A DNA stretch of 64,000 nucleotides from Halomonas halophila (GTDB lineage: Bacteria; Pseudomonadota; Gammaproteobacteria; Pseudomonadales; Halomonadaceae): assembly GCF_030406665.1 (NCBI RefSeq), contig NZ_CP129121.1, positions 2,480,001-2,544,000 on the forward strand, in the 5' to 3' direction. Positions 27,916 to 35,915 of the stretch are shown in pieces. The notes under the pieces were generated by a model that had not been told where the DNA came from, made no database searches, and saw only the letters and a list, made by a program, of their open reading frames with translations. Position numbers and translations under genes: made by a program. How positions within the stretch are numbered: position 1 is the stretch's first letter; the number at the start of each line of letters is the position of its first letter.

Positions 27916-28641
27916 TCATCGCTCGCCTTCCCGGGCCGCAAGCGCCTCGAACAGCGCCGGCGCTTCCGCCACCTGGCCCCAGCCGTTGCCGTGCACCCGC
28001 TCGGCGAGCGGCAGGCGCTGGCGCCAGCCGGCGCGGGCCAGCTCGGGGCGGTCGAGGAACTCGTCGACGTAGCCCAGGCACAGGTAGGCGAGCGGGTAGA
28101 CGTTCTCCGGCAGGCCCAGCACCTCGGCCAGCTCGTCCTGATCGAGGATACTGACCCAGCCTACGCCGATGCCCTCGGCCCGGGCCGCCAGCCACAGGTT
28201 CTGGACCGCCAGGCAGGTGCTGAACAGGTCCATCTCGACGATGCTCTGGCGGCCCAGCACATGCTCGCCGCCGCGGCTGCGGTCGCAGGTGATGCACAGG
28301 TTGAGCGGGCTCTCGAGGATGCCCTCCAGCTTGAGCCGGCGATACAGCGCGCCGCGCTCGCCGATGTGGGCCTCGGCCGCCTTGGCGTTCTCGCGCTCGA
28401 AGATGGCGTGCACGCGCCCACGCACCGCGCGGTCGTCGATCAGCAGGAAGTCCCAGGGCTGCATGAAGCCCACCGAGGGCGCGTGGTGGGCGGCCTCGAG
28501 CAGCCGCGCCAGCACCGCGGGCGGAATCGGGTCCGGGCGGAACTGGGCGCGCACGTCGCGACGCTCGAAGATGGCCCGGTAGAGGCCCTCGCGCTGCGCC
28601 TCGGGGAAGGCGTGATCGGGTCGCCCGGTGGGGTCTGCCAT
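27916..28641 (-). CDS. bluB: 5,6-dimethylbenzimidazole synthase
   Basis: Flavin-destroying BluB enzyme that converts reduced FMN and O2 to 5,6-dimethylbenzimidazole, the lower ligand of B12. The 241-residue nitroreductase-fold protein shows FERRDVRAQFRPDPIP, APSVGFMQPWDFLLI and the late GIGVGWVSILD block, all typical of BluB rather than generic nitroreductases. ATG 28641 (MADPTGRPDH) is preceded by AGGAG; the frame is open further upstream into a repeat element, which is not coding. It indicates an oxygen-dependent, complete B12 pathway. A dispersed repeat with apex module separates it from cobO. Confidence 0.93.
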   Translation of the reverse strand: MADPTGRPDHAFPEAQREGLYRAIFERRDVRAQFRPDPIPPAVLARLLEAAHHAPSVGFMQPWDFLLIDDRAVRGRVHAIFERENAKAAEAHIGERGALYRRLKLEGILESPLNLCITCDRSRGGEHVLGRQSIVEMDLFSTCLAVQNLWLAARAEGIGVGWVSILDQDELAEVLGLPENVYPLAYLCLGYVDEFLDRPELARAGWRQRLPLAERVHGNGWGQVAEAPALFEALAAREGER

Positions 28642-28703
28642 GCGGCGGTCTCCTGGAGTTCGTGATGGTGGGACGGCGCTAATGTCACAGGATGATGAGC
28701 TTG

Positions 28704-28886
28704 ACCGGCGCCAAGCCGGCACGAGGGCGCTGTGAACCCATCCCTGGGCGCTAACTTTTGCCCTGCGGCGCTCTCGCATCCTGCTCCGCTTGCAGGACCG
28801 GTGTTGGCCATCCTTGGCCAACCCGTTCGGCGGGGATCGCCTCACCCATGGCAAAAACCCCTCGCGCCGTCTCGTCCCCGGCGCTC
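28704..28886. repeat. Dispersed palindromic element, type I with 83-bp apex module (copy C)
   Basis: The left arm has GGGCGCTGTGAACCCATCC and GGCGCTAACTTTTGCC, and the right arm resumes with ATGGCAAAAACCCCTCGC and ends near TCGTCCCCGGCG. Between the arms, 28763-28845 is the same 83-bp module as in copy B, although that copy has quite different arms. The element fills most of the 271-bp bluB-cobO gap; nothing else is seen there. Confidence 0.8.
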
Positions 28887-28912
28887 ATCCGGCGACAACA
28901 GAGCCGAGACGA

Positions 28913-29518
28913 CTACAGCTCGACGCCTTTTTGCGCCTTTATCCCCTGGTCCTTGAAGGCGTGCTTGACCACCTTCATCTCGGTCACGGTGTCGGCCAGC
29001 TCGATCAGCGCCTCGGGGGCGTGACGGCCGGTGACCACGGCATGCTGCATGGCCGGGCGGCCCTGGAGGTCGTCGAGCACCCGGTCGAGCTCCAGGTAGC
29101 CGTGGCGCAGGGCGATATTGAGCTCGTCGAACAGCACCAGGGCGTATTCCGGGTCGGCCAGCATGCGCCGGGCCTCGGCCCAGGCCGCCTCGGCGGCGCG
29201 CACGTCGCGCTCGCGATCCTGGGTGTCCCAGGTGTAGCCCTCGCCCATGACGTGGTAGTCCACGCCCGGCAGCGAGCGATAGAAGGCCTCCTCGCCGGTC
29301 TGGAACTTGCCCTTGATGAACTGCACCACGCCGACCTTCATGCCGTGGCCCAGGGCGCGTGCGACCATGCCGAAGCCGGAGCTGCTCTTGCCCTTGCCGG
29401 GGCCGGTGAGCACCAGCAGCACGCCCTGCTCCTTGTCGGCGGCGGCAATCCGCTCGTTCATGATCTTCTGCTTGTGGGCCATGCGCACCGCATGGCGCTC
29501 GGGGTCGACGTGCTTCAT
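28913..29518 (-). CDS. cobO: Cob(I)yrinic acid a,c-diamide adenosyltransferase
   Basis: Corrinoid adenosyltransferase of the CobO/BtuR/CobA type, attaching the 5'-deoxyadenosyl group to cobalt from ATP. The 201 residues include the unusual P-loop GPGKGKSSSGFG and later LFDELNIALRHGYL, GRHAPEALIELAD and MKVVKHAF blocks, all standard for the family. ATG 29518 gives MKHVDPERH with TGGAG upstream. It lies between cobF and bluB on the minus strand, flanked on both sides by dispersed palindromic repeats that could act as mRNA processing or attenuation points. Confidence 0.94.
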   Translation of the reverse strand: MKHVDPERHAVRMAHKQKIMNERIAAADKEQGVLLVLTGPGKGKSSSGFGMVARALGHGMKVGVVQFIKGKFQTGEEAFYRSLPGVDYHVMGEGYTWDTQDRERDVRAAEAAWAEARRMLADPEYALVLFDELNIALRHGYLELDRVLDDLQGRPAMQHAVVTGRHAPEALIELADTVTEMKVVKHAFKDQGIKAQKGVEL

Positions 29519-29563
29519 CGGGATCTCCAGCGATCGAGGGAATAGCGTGGTGGTTCTCATGCC

Positions 29564-29663
29564 ATACCGGGGACAAGTCGCAGCGGAGCTCCTACGCCAG
29601 GGATGGCGTCGGGAGCTACAAGGATGTATTTATCGCGTCTCCGCGCAGGCTTGTCCCCGGTAT
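29564..29663. repeat. Dispersed palindromic element, type II without apex module (copy E)
   Basis: Ends in perfect inverted ATACCGGGGACAAG / CTTGTCCCCGGTAT. Inside are AGCTCC and CTACGCC arms around AGGGATGGCG and the stretch GGATGTATTTATCGCGTCT. Its reverse complement matches the arms of copy B but has only a short ATCCCTGGC apex. It lies between cobF and cobO. Confidence 0.8.
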
Positions 29664-29666
29664 CCA

Positions 29667-30452
29667 TCATTCGAGCAGCGGCTGACGCGCCAGCAGATAG
29701 ACGTCCATGATCCAGCCATGGCGCTCACGCAGCGCGGCACGGCGCTCGACGATGGCGGGGCCGACCTCGGCCAGCGGGCCGTCGATCAGGCACTGCTTGT
29801 CCATGCCGAGATAGGCGCCCCACCAGATATGCAGGCCCTTCGGGGCCAGCGTCTGGAAGGCGCCGCCGGCGTCCAGCATCACCGCCAGGCTGGCGGCGTC
29901 GCCCGGCCAGCCGCGCTCGCGCAGGCGCCGCCCGGTGGTGATCTGCACCGGCTCGGCCAGGGCATTCAAGGGGATGCGATGCTCGGCGGTCAGCACCTGC
30001 AGGCTGGTGATGCCCGGCACCACCTCCACCTCGAGCGTCATGCCGCTTTCTTGCTCAAGCCCAGTCCCCTTCAAGCGCGCGGCGATGCGCAGGCTGCTGT
30101 CGTAGAGCGAGGGATCGCCCCAGATCAGCATCGCGACCCGCCCGCCCTCGGGCAGACGCTGGGTCATGTGCTCGCGCCAGGTCGCGGCGATGGCTGCGTG
30201 CCAGTCGTCCACCGCGCCCAGATAGTCGTCTCGGCCGTCGCGACGCGGCAGGTCGAACTCCACCACCCGCGATTGTGCGGCCTCGTCGAGCAGTTGGCGG
30301 CACAGCAGCCGACGCAGGTCGACCAGGTCCGAGCGGGCCTCGCCCTTGCGCGGCAACAGGATCAGCTCCGCCTCGCGCAGCGCGCGCACGCCGGCCAGGG
30401 TGATGTGATCGGGATTGCCGGTGCCGATGCCGATCAGCGACAGATGAATCAT
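29667..30452 (-). CDS. cobF: Precorrin-6A synthase (deacetylating), C1 methyltransferase
   Basis: Aerobic-pathway SAM-dependent methyltransferase that methylates C1 of precorrin-5 with loss of acetate to give precorrin-6A. The 261-residue tetrapyrrole methylase begins LSLIGIGTGNPDHITLAG and carries the GDPSLYDSS and VVPGITSLQVL motifs and the CobF-type HIWWGAYLGMDKQ. It starts with a 4-base ATGA overlap on the cobM stop. Presence of cobF, with cobG, marks the aerobic route. Confidence 0.95.
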   Translation of the reverse strand: MIHLSLIGIGTGNPDHITLAGVRALREAELILLPRKGEARSDLVDLRRLLCRQLLDEAAQSRVVEFDLPRRDGRDDYLGAVDDWHAAIAATWREHMTQRLPEGGRVAMLIWGDPSLYDSSLRIAARLKGTGLEQESGMTLEVEVVPGITSLQVLTAEHRIPLNALAEPVQITTGRRLRERGWPGDAASLAVMLDAGGAFQTLAPKGLHIWWGAYLGMDKQCLIDGPLAEVGPAIVERRAALRERHGWIMDVYLLARQPLLE

Positions 30453-31270
30453 GCGCCGCCCTCTCGTTGCTCGCTCTCGCCCATCCAGGCGCCACCCTCG
30501 GCGAAGGGCGAGTCCGCCGACTGCGGCCGGAAGCGGCGGTCGTAGCCGATGGCGTAGAGGCAGCTGTCGTCGAAGGTTTCGCTTGCCAGCGCCGGGCCGA
30601 CCAGGATCAGGGCGGTGCGGTTCATGGCCGGATCGAGGCGCGCGGCGATGGTGTCGAGCCGCCCGCGGATCACCTTCTGGTCGGGCCAGCTGGCGCGCCA
30701 GACGATGGCCACCGGGCAGTCGTCGCCGTAGCGGGGTGCGAGCTCCGCCACCACCTGCTCCAGATTGTGAATCGACAGATGGATCGCCAGCGTCGCCCCG
30801 GTGCGCGCGAAGTTGGCCAGGGTCTCACCGTCCGGCATGGCACTGGCGCGGCCCGGCGTGCGGGTCAGCACCACCGACTGCGCCACTCCCGGCAGGGTCA
30901 GCTCCTGGCCGAGGGTGGCGGCGGCCGCGGCGAAGGCCGGCACCCCGGGCGTGATGGCGTAGGGAATGCCCAGCGCACGCAGCCGGCGCAGCTGCTCACC
31001 CATGGCCGACCACACCGACAGGTCGCCGGAGTGCAGCCGGGCCACGTCCTGGCCCGCGGCGTGGGCCGTGGCGATCTCGTCGACGATCTCGTCGAGGGAC
31101 AGCGGCGCGGTATTGATGATCCGGGCATCCGCCGGGCAGTGATCGAGGATCGCCTCGGGCACCAGCGAGCCGGCGTAGAGGCACACCGGACTGGCGGCGA
31201 TCAGGTCGCGCCCGCGCAGGGTCAGCAGGTCCGGCGCGCCGGGACCGGCACCGATGAAGTGAACGGTCAT
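30449..31270 (-). CDS. cobM: Precorrin-4 C11-methyltransferase
   Basis: SAM-dependent methylase converting precorrin-4 to precorrin-5. The 273-residue protein opens VHFIGAGPGAPDLLTLRG and contains LHSGDLSVWSAMGEQ and YAITPGVPAFAAAA, the usual SAM-site motifs of CobM/CbiF. ATG 31270 is preceded by AGGAG and overlaps the cobE stop by the ATGA tetranucleotide; its own stop overlaps the cobF start the same way. Confidence 0.95.
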   Translation of the reverse strand: MTVHFIGAGPGAPDLLTLRGRDLIAASPVCLYAGSLVPEAILDHCPADARIINTAPLSLDEIVDEIATAHAAGQDVARLHSGDLSVWSAMGEQLRRLRALGIPYAITPGVPAFAAAAATLGQELTLPGVAQSVVLTRTPGRASAMPDGETLANFARTGATLAIHLSIHNLEQVVAELAPRYGDDCPVAIVWRASWPDQKVIRGRLDTIAARLDPAMNRTALILVGPALASETFDDSCLYAIGYDRRFRPQSADSPFAEGGAWMGESEQREGGA

Positions 31271-31683
31271 GTCGTGTCTCCTGCCGGGATGTCTTGCGCC
31301 GCAGCGGCGACGGCCATGGCGGCGGTGGCGCATCGGTCCTTGGAAATCAGCCGCGGGCCGAGCAGCGTCGCGCCCGGCCCGGCCGCCAGTACCGCCACGG
31401 CCTCGGCGACGCTGCCGGTGCCGCGGGCCCGCCGGCTGCGTGGGGAATGCGTCAGCGTCTCGGCCGAGGCCAGCGCCTCGTCGGGCACGGCGAGCGTCTC
31501 GAGGCCCCGCGCCTCGCCCAGGGCCTGCACTCGCACGCGCATGCTCTCGGCCACGGCCAGCCGATCGGCCGGGCCGTATTGCGCCTCTAGCCGCTCCAGC
31601 GCCACGGCGAGAGAGCCGAGCGTGGCCGAGCCGCGCATGCCGAAACCCGCCACCCTAATCTCACCGCTCATATCGCGATTCAT
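31267..31683 (-). CDS. cobE: CobE / CbiG C-terminal-domain protein
   Basis: A 138-residue protein of the CobE family (equivalent to the CbiG C-terminal domain), recognised from VAGFGMRGSATLGSL near the start. CobE is required in the aerobic pathway, but its exact biochemical role is unsettled. The start is taken as ATG 31683, overlapping the cobL stop as ATGA; ATG 31671 four codons later is an alternative. It is coupled by ATGA to cobM downstream. Confidence 0.85.
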   Translation of the reverse strand: MNRDMSGEIRVAGFGMRGSATLGSLAVALERLEAQYGPADRLAVAESMRVRVQALGEARGLETLAVPDEALASAETLTHSPRSRRARGTGSVAEAVAVLAAGPGATLLGPRLISKDRCATAAMAVAAAAQDIPAGDTT

Positions 31684-32903
31684 TTCACTATCCGCCACTG
31701 CACGATGGGATAGGCGGCCTTCCAGCCGCGGCGAGTGCCGAGGGCGGTCGCCGACGACAGCTCCAGGCGTACCAGCTCGCCGCCCCACTCGCGCTGCCGC
31801 TGGGCCAGCAGCGCCTCGGATTCAAGCGTCACCGCGTTGGCCACCAGCCGCGTGCCCGCCGGCAGGCACGGCCACAGCGCGTCGAGCAGCGCCTCGGAGA
31901 GCCCGCCGCCGATGAAGACGGCATCCGGCGGCGGCGCGTCGGCAAGCTCATCCGCCAGCAGCGCCGCGGCGTCGCCCTCGACCACCTCGAGCCAGTCGAC
32001 GCCGAGTTCCCGGGCGTTGCGGCGGGCGCGCTCGGCGCGCTCAGGGGCGCGCTCGAGGCCCAGGGCGCGGTTGTCCGGATGGGCCAGCAGCCACTCGATG
32101 GCCACCGAGCCGGAGCCGGTACCGATGTCCCACAGCCGCTCGCCCGGCATCGGGGCCAGGGCGGCGAGCGTGGCGGCGCGCACCGCCGGCTTGGTGATCT
32201 GGCCGTCGTGAGAAAACCAGCCATCCGGCCGCCCCGGCGTCAGCGGCAGCGCCGGCCCGTCGCCGGCAACCTCGAGCCCCACCGCCACCGGATGGGCGAT
32301 GTCGTCCGGCAGCTTGGCGTCGGCACGCAGGCAGCGCACGCGCTCTTCATCGCCACCCAGGGCCTCCAGCACGTGAAGTTGGCTGGCGCCGAAGCCGACG
32401 CGCCCGAGCCAGCCGGCCAGCGCCGCCACCGCCGGGCCGTCGCGCAGCAGCACCAGCAGCTGGCGACCGCGATGCAGGTTCGGACGCAGGCGCGTCAGCG
32501 GCCGGGCATGCAGGCCGAGGCAGGTCACCCCCTCCAGCGACCAGCCAAGCCGTGAGGCCGCCAGGCTGAAGGTCGAGGGCGACGGCAGCGAGCGCCATTC
32601 GCCCGGCGCGAGATGCCGCGCCAGGGTGCCACCGGCGCCGAACCAGAAGGGATCGCCGGAGGCCAGCATCACCGTGCGCCGGCCGCGCTCGGCCAGCAGT
32701 TCGGGGATGCCGTCGGCGAAGGGCACCGGCCACTCGCGCACCTCGGCGGGGAGCGGAGGCAGCAGGCGCAGATGGCGCCGGGCGCCGAACACCACCTCGG
32801 CGGCCTGAAGCGCCTCGCGGCTTGCCGGCGTGAGCCCGGCCGTGCCACCCTCGCCCCAGCCCACCACCGTCAGCCAGGGAGCGTCGTCCGCGTCAGTCAT
32901 CAT
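31680..32903 (-). CDS. cobL: Precorrin-6Y C5,15-methyltransferase (decarboxylating)
   Basis: Bifunctional enzyme methylating C5 and C15 and decarboxylating the C12 acetate side chain, giving precorrin-8X. It has 407 residues in two domains: an N-terminal CbiE-like methylase (VVGWGEGGTAGLTP, ASGDPFWFGAGGTLA) and a C-terminal CbiT-like Rossmann methylase from about residue 235 (LWDIGTGSGSVAIEWL). The start is ATG 32903 or 32900 (tandem ATGATG) with AGGA upstream. Its first codons overlap the start of cobK on the opposite strand, so any local cobL promoter would have to lie inside cobK. Confidence 0.95.
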   Translation of the reverse strand: MMTDADDAPWLTVVGWGEGGTAGLTPASREALQAAEVVFGARRHLRLLPPLPAEVREWPVPFADGIPELLAERGRRTVMLASGDPFWFGAGGTLARHLAPGEWRSLPSPSTFSLAASRLGWSLEGVTCLGLHARPLTRLRPNLHRGRQLLVLLRDGPAVAALAGWLGRVGFGASQLHVLEALGGDEERVRCLRADAKLPDDIAHPVAVGLEVAGDGPALPLTPGRPDGWFSHDGQITKPAVRAATLAALAPMPGERLWDIGTGSGSVAIEWLLAHPDNRALGLERAPERAERARRNARELGVDWLEVVEGDAAALLADELADAPPPDAVFIGGGLSEALLDALWPCLPAGTRLVANAVTLESEALLAQRQREWGGELVRLELSSATALGTRRGWKAAYPIVQWRIVK

Positions 32904-33666
32904 GAAGGTCCTGATTCTGGGAGGCACCACCGAGGCCAGCGCCCTGGCCCGCGCGCTCGCCGAGCGCGAGATCCCCGCGCTGTTCAGCTACGCCGGCCGC
33001 GTCGCCGCGCCGAAGCCCCAGCCGCTGCCGACCCGGGTGGGCGGCTTCGGCGGCACGGACGGGCTGGCCGCCTTCCTCGAGGCGGAGCGCATCACCCATC
33101 TGGTCGACGCCACCCATCCCTTCGCCGAGCGGATGAGCCGCAACGCCGTGGCCGCCACCGAACGAACCGGCACCGCGCTGATCGCCCTGACCCGGCCGCC
33201 GTGGGCGCCGCAAGATGGAGACCGCTGGCACCGCGTCGCGAGCATCGAGGCGGCGGTGGACGCGCTCGCCGGCCCGCCCGAGCGGGTGCTGCTGGCGATC
33301 GGCCGCATGCATCTGGCCGCCTTCGCCGTCCGGCCCGAGCACCACTACGTGCTGCGGCTGGTCGATCTGCCCGAGGAGACGCCGCCGCTGCCGCGCCACA
33401 CCCTGACCGTCGACCGCGGCCCCTTCACCCGGGAGGGCGACCTGGCCCTGCTGCGCGAACACGGCGTCGAGCGCCTGGTGTGCAAGAACGCCGGCGGCGC
33501 GGGGGCCGCGGCCAAGCTCGAGGCCGCCCGCGCACTGGGGATTCCGGTGCTGATGATCGACCGCCCGGCGCTGCCGCCCCGCCGCGAGGCCCATAGCCCC
33601 GATGCGGTGCTGGACTGGCTGGGTCATCGATCCACCTCGGATGACAGCACCGACCGCGGCGTATAG
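32902..33666 (+). CDS. cobK: Precorrin-6A reductase, antisense to its operon neighbours
   Basis: NADPH-dependent reductase converting precorrin-6A to precorrin-6B (dihydro-precorrin-6). The 254 residues open KVLILGGTTEASALARAL and contain THLVDATHPFAERMSRNA and VCKNAGGAGAAAKLEAA, all typical of CobK/CbiJ. It is the only cob gene on the plus strand: its 5' end overlaps the cobL start by 2 bases head to head, and its 3' end overlaps cobJ tail to tail by 43 bases. There is no good SD (GGGAG is about 20 bases away), so expression would depend on a promoter within cobL. Confidence 0.94.
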   Translation: MKVLILGGTTEASALARALAEREIPALFSYAGRVAAPKPQPLPTRVGGFGGTDGLAAFLEAERITHLVDATHPFAERMSRNAVAATERTGTALIALTRPPWAPQDGDRWHRVASIEAAVDALAGPPERVLLAIGRMHLAAFAVRPEHHYVLRLVDLPEETPPLPRHTLTVDRGPFTREGDLALLREHGVERLVCKNAGGAGAAAKLEAARALGIPVLMIDRPALPPRREAHSPDAVLDWLGHRSTSDDSTDRGV

Positions 33667-34448
33667 ACCCACTCGCTCCCTTCCCGGCCGGCCGGAATGC
33701 GCCGCGTTAGGCTCGAGCCCACCATCACCAGGGTGCGCATGTCGGCCATCTCGGGGGTCGCCTCGCCGAGGGTGACGACCCGCAGGCGCTCCTCCGGCGT
33801 GGAGACCGCGCGAGCGAACATGATCGGGCGATCAAGGCCGCAGGCCTCGCGCAGCACGTCCAGGGCGCGGGCGAAGCCCTCCGGCCGCGAGCGGGAACGC
33901 GGGTTATAGAAGGCCATGGCGAAGTCGGCCTCGGCGGCCAGCCGCAGACGCTTCTCGATCAGCGCCCAGGGCTTGAGGTTGTCGGAGAGGTTGATGCAGC
34001 AGAAGTCGTGGCCCAGCGGCGCGCCGAGGCGCGCGCTGGCGGCCAGCATCGCCGAGACCCCCGGCAGCACCTGGATGTCCAGCGCCCGCCAGGCCGGCTC
34101 GCCCGCCTCCAGCGCCTCGAATACGGCCGCGCCCATGGCGAACACGCCGGGATCGCCCGAGGACACGACCGCCACCCGACGGCCCGCGGCGGCCATCTCG
34201 AGCGCCTGCTCGGCGCGGCGGATCTCCTCGCGGTTGTCCGAGCCGTGGCGGGTCAGCCCCGGGCGCGGCGCGACCCGCTCGACGTAGGGCACGTAGCCCA
34301 CCACGTCGGTGGCCTCGCTCAGCGCGTTCGACGCCTCGGGGGTAATCAGCGCCTCATTGCCCGGGCCAAGACCGACAATCTTCACCCAGCCTTCACGGCC
34401 GGCTGCGCGTTGGCCATACGGCGTTGCCATCGTCTTCGAAATGCTCAT
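33624..34448 (-). CDS. cobJ: Precorrin-3B C17-methyltransferase
   Basis: Ring-contracting methylase that methylates C17 of precorrin-3B to give precorrin-4. The 274 residues contain VKIVGLGPGNEALITPEA, VVSSGDPGVFAMG and VLPGVSAMLAASARLGAPLGHDFC, the CobJ/CbiH set. ATG 34448 is preceded by AGAGGGG inside a 30-codon ORF whose stop overlaps it (ATGA). Its 3' end overlaps cobK on the opposite strand by 43 bases. Confidence 0.95.
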   Translation of the reverse strand: MSISKTMATPYGQRAAGREGWVKIVGLGPGNEALITPEASNALSEATDVVGYVPYVERVAPRPGLTRHGSDNREEIRRAEQALEMAAAGRRVAVVSSGDPGVFAMGAAVFEALEAGEPAWRALDIQVLPGVSAMLAASARLGAPLGHDFCCINLSDNLKPWALIEKRLRLAAEADFAMAFYNPRSRSRPEGFARALDVLREACGLDRPIMFARAVSTPEERLRVVTLGEATPEMADMRTLVMVGSSLTRRIPAGREGSEWVYTPRSVLSSEVDR

Positions 34449-34537
34449 TTAGCCCCTCTAAACTGCGCTGTCTCAGACGATGCCGCCTTGTCTGTCGCTA
34501 GCTCGCCAGGCCGTGATTCGACGTTTTCTTCGCTCAT
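34445..34537 (-). CDS. 30-residue micro-ORF linking cobI and cobJ
   Basis: The ORF begins MSEENVESRPGEL and ends AQFRGAK. Its ATG (34537) overlaps the cobI stop as ATGA and its TGA overlaps the cobJ start as ATGA. GGGAGG sits 6 bases before its ATG. It is hydrophilic and has no known motif. It may be a real small protein or only a translational bridge that lets ribosomes pass from cobI to cobJ across 85 bases. I do not know a named family for it. Confidence 0.55.
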   Translation of the reverse strand: MSEENVESRPGELATDKAASSETAQFRGAK

Positions 34538-35286
34538 GGCCGCCTCCCGTTGCCGTGAATCACCAGGATCGAGAAATAGGGCACCTGCTCGCCGACCTCG
34601 GCCAGCGGCACCACCCGCTGCCGGCCCATGGAGGCGTACTCGATCAGCCAGGCCTCGTCTTCGCGGCCGGCGCTTGCCAGCGCGCGACGCAGCTTGTCGA
34701 GGTGGCGGCCGATCTTCATCACCACCAGGGCATCGGTGCGCGCGATGCGCTCGGCCAGCCGGTCCTCGGGCTGGGTCGCGGTCAGCACGGTCAGCACGTC
34801 GTCGCCCCAGGTGATGGGCCGGCCCGTGGCCGTCCAGGCGGCAGACATGCCGGTGATGCCGGGCACCACTTCCACGGCCACCCTGCCCTGCAAACGGGTA
34901 TAAAGGTGCATAAAGGAGCCGTAGAAGAAGGGATCGCCCTCGCACAGCACCGCCACGTCGTGTCCCGCCCCGGCGATCTCGGCGAGCTTTGCCACCTGGC
35001 GCTCGTAGAAGGCCGCCAGCCACGCGTTGTAGCGCGGATCGTCGAAGGGGATCTCGGTGGTGACCGGATACTCCATGGCCAGCTCCACGGCGCCGGGCGC
35101 CAGCATGCCCTCGACGATGGTGCGGGCGTGGCCGGTGCGGCCCTTCTTGCGGAAGTAGGCCACGTGGCTGGCGCCGCGGATCAGCCGGTCGGCGCGCACG
35201 CTCATCAGGTCCTGGCTGCCGGGGCCGAGGCCGACGCCGTGAATCGTGCCGGGGACAGCGCGGGAGAGAGACTCGGGCATCGTCAT
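34534..35286 (-). CDS. cobI: Precorrin-2 C20-methyltransferase
   Basis: Methylates C20 of precorrin-2 to give precorrin-3A, the committed step to corrinoids. It has 250 residues, with IHGVGLGPGSQDLMSVRA, CEGDPFFYGSFMHLY and VVPGITGMSAAW marking the SAM site. The start is ATG 35286 (MTMPES), which overlaps the cobH stop (ATGA). The next ORF downstream is the 30-codon linker, not cobJ directly. Confidence 0.95.
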   Translation of the reverse strand: MTMPESLSRAVPGTIHGVGLGPGSQDLMSVRADRLIRGASHVAYFRKKGRTGHARTIVEGMLAPGAVELAMEYPVTTEIPFDDPRYNAWLAAFYERQVAKLAEIAGAGHDVAVLCEGDPFFYGSFMHLYTRLQGRVAVEVVPGITGMSAAWTATGRPITWGDDVLTVLTATQPEDRLAERIARTDALVVMKIGRHLDKLRRALASAGREDEAWLIEYASMGRQRVVPLAEVGEQVPYFSILVIHGNGRRP

Positions 35287-35915
35287 TCGCTGCGATCCGC
35301 CATGGCATTGATGGCGGCCACCGTCACCGCGCTGCCGCCGAGCCGGCCCTCGACGATGGCGCAGGGCGCCGCCCCGCTCTCCCACAGCGCCTGCTTGGAC
35401 TCCGCCGCGCCGACGAAGCCCACCGGGCAGCCGACGATCGCCGCCGGGCGCGGGCAGTCCGGGTCCTCGAGCATGTTGAGCAGGTGAAACAGCGCGGTCG
35501 GGGCGTTGCCGATCGCCACCACCGCGCCCTCGAGCCGGGGCCGCCACAGCTCCAGCGCCGCCGCCGAGCGGGTGTTGCCCATCTCGCGCGCCAGCCCCGG
35601 CACCCGCTCGTCGTGCAGGGTGCAGATCACGGCGTTGTCCGCCGGCAGGCGCTTGCGGGTGATGCCTTCGGCGACCATGCGCGCGTCGCACAGGATCGGC
35701 GCCCCGGCCTCCAGCGCCGTCCGGGCGCGGGCCACCGCGTCGTCGCGGAAGTGGACATGGGGCGCCAGCGCCACCAGGCCGGCGGCGTGAATCATGCGCA
35801 CGGCGACGGGCTCCTCCTCGGGCGAGAAGCGTGAAAGCTCGGCCTCGCGCCGTATGATGGCGAAGGACTCTCGATAGATCGCCGGTCCGTCGGTTTCATA
35901 GACGTAAGGCATCAC
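35283..35915 (-). CDS. cobH: Precorrin-8X methylmutase
   Basis: Moves the C11 methyl to C12, converting precorrin-8X to hydrogenobyrinic acid. It has 210 residues. The catalytic His lies in VRMIHAAGLVAL; GAPILCDARMVAEGI and IVGCPVGFVGAAESK are family signatures. The start is GTG 35915 or ATG 35912; both overlap the end of cobG by 17-20 bases. It is coupled by ATGA to cobI. Confidence 0.95.
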   Translation of the reverse strand: MMPYVYETDGPAIYRESFAIIRREAELSRFSPEEEPVAVRMIHAAGLVALAPHVHFRDDAVARARTALEAGAPILCDARMVAEGITRKRLPADNAVICTLHDERVPGLAREMGNTRSAAALELWRPRLEGAVVAIGNAPTALFHLLNMLEDPDCPRPAAIVGCPVGFVGAAESKQALWESGAAPCAIVEGRLGGSAVTVAAINAMADRSE

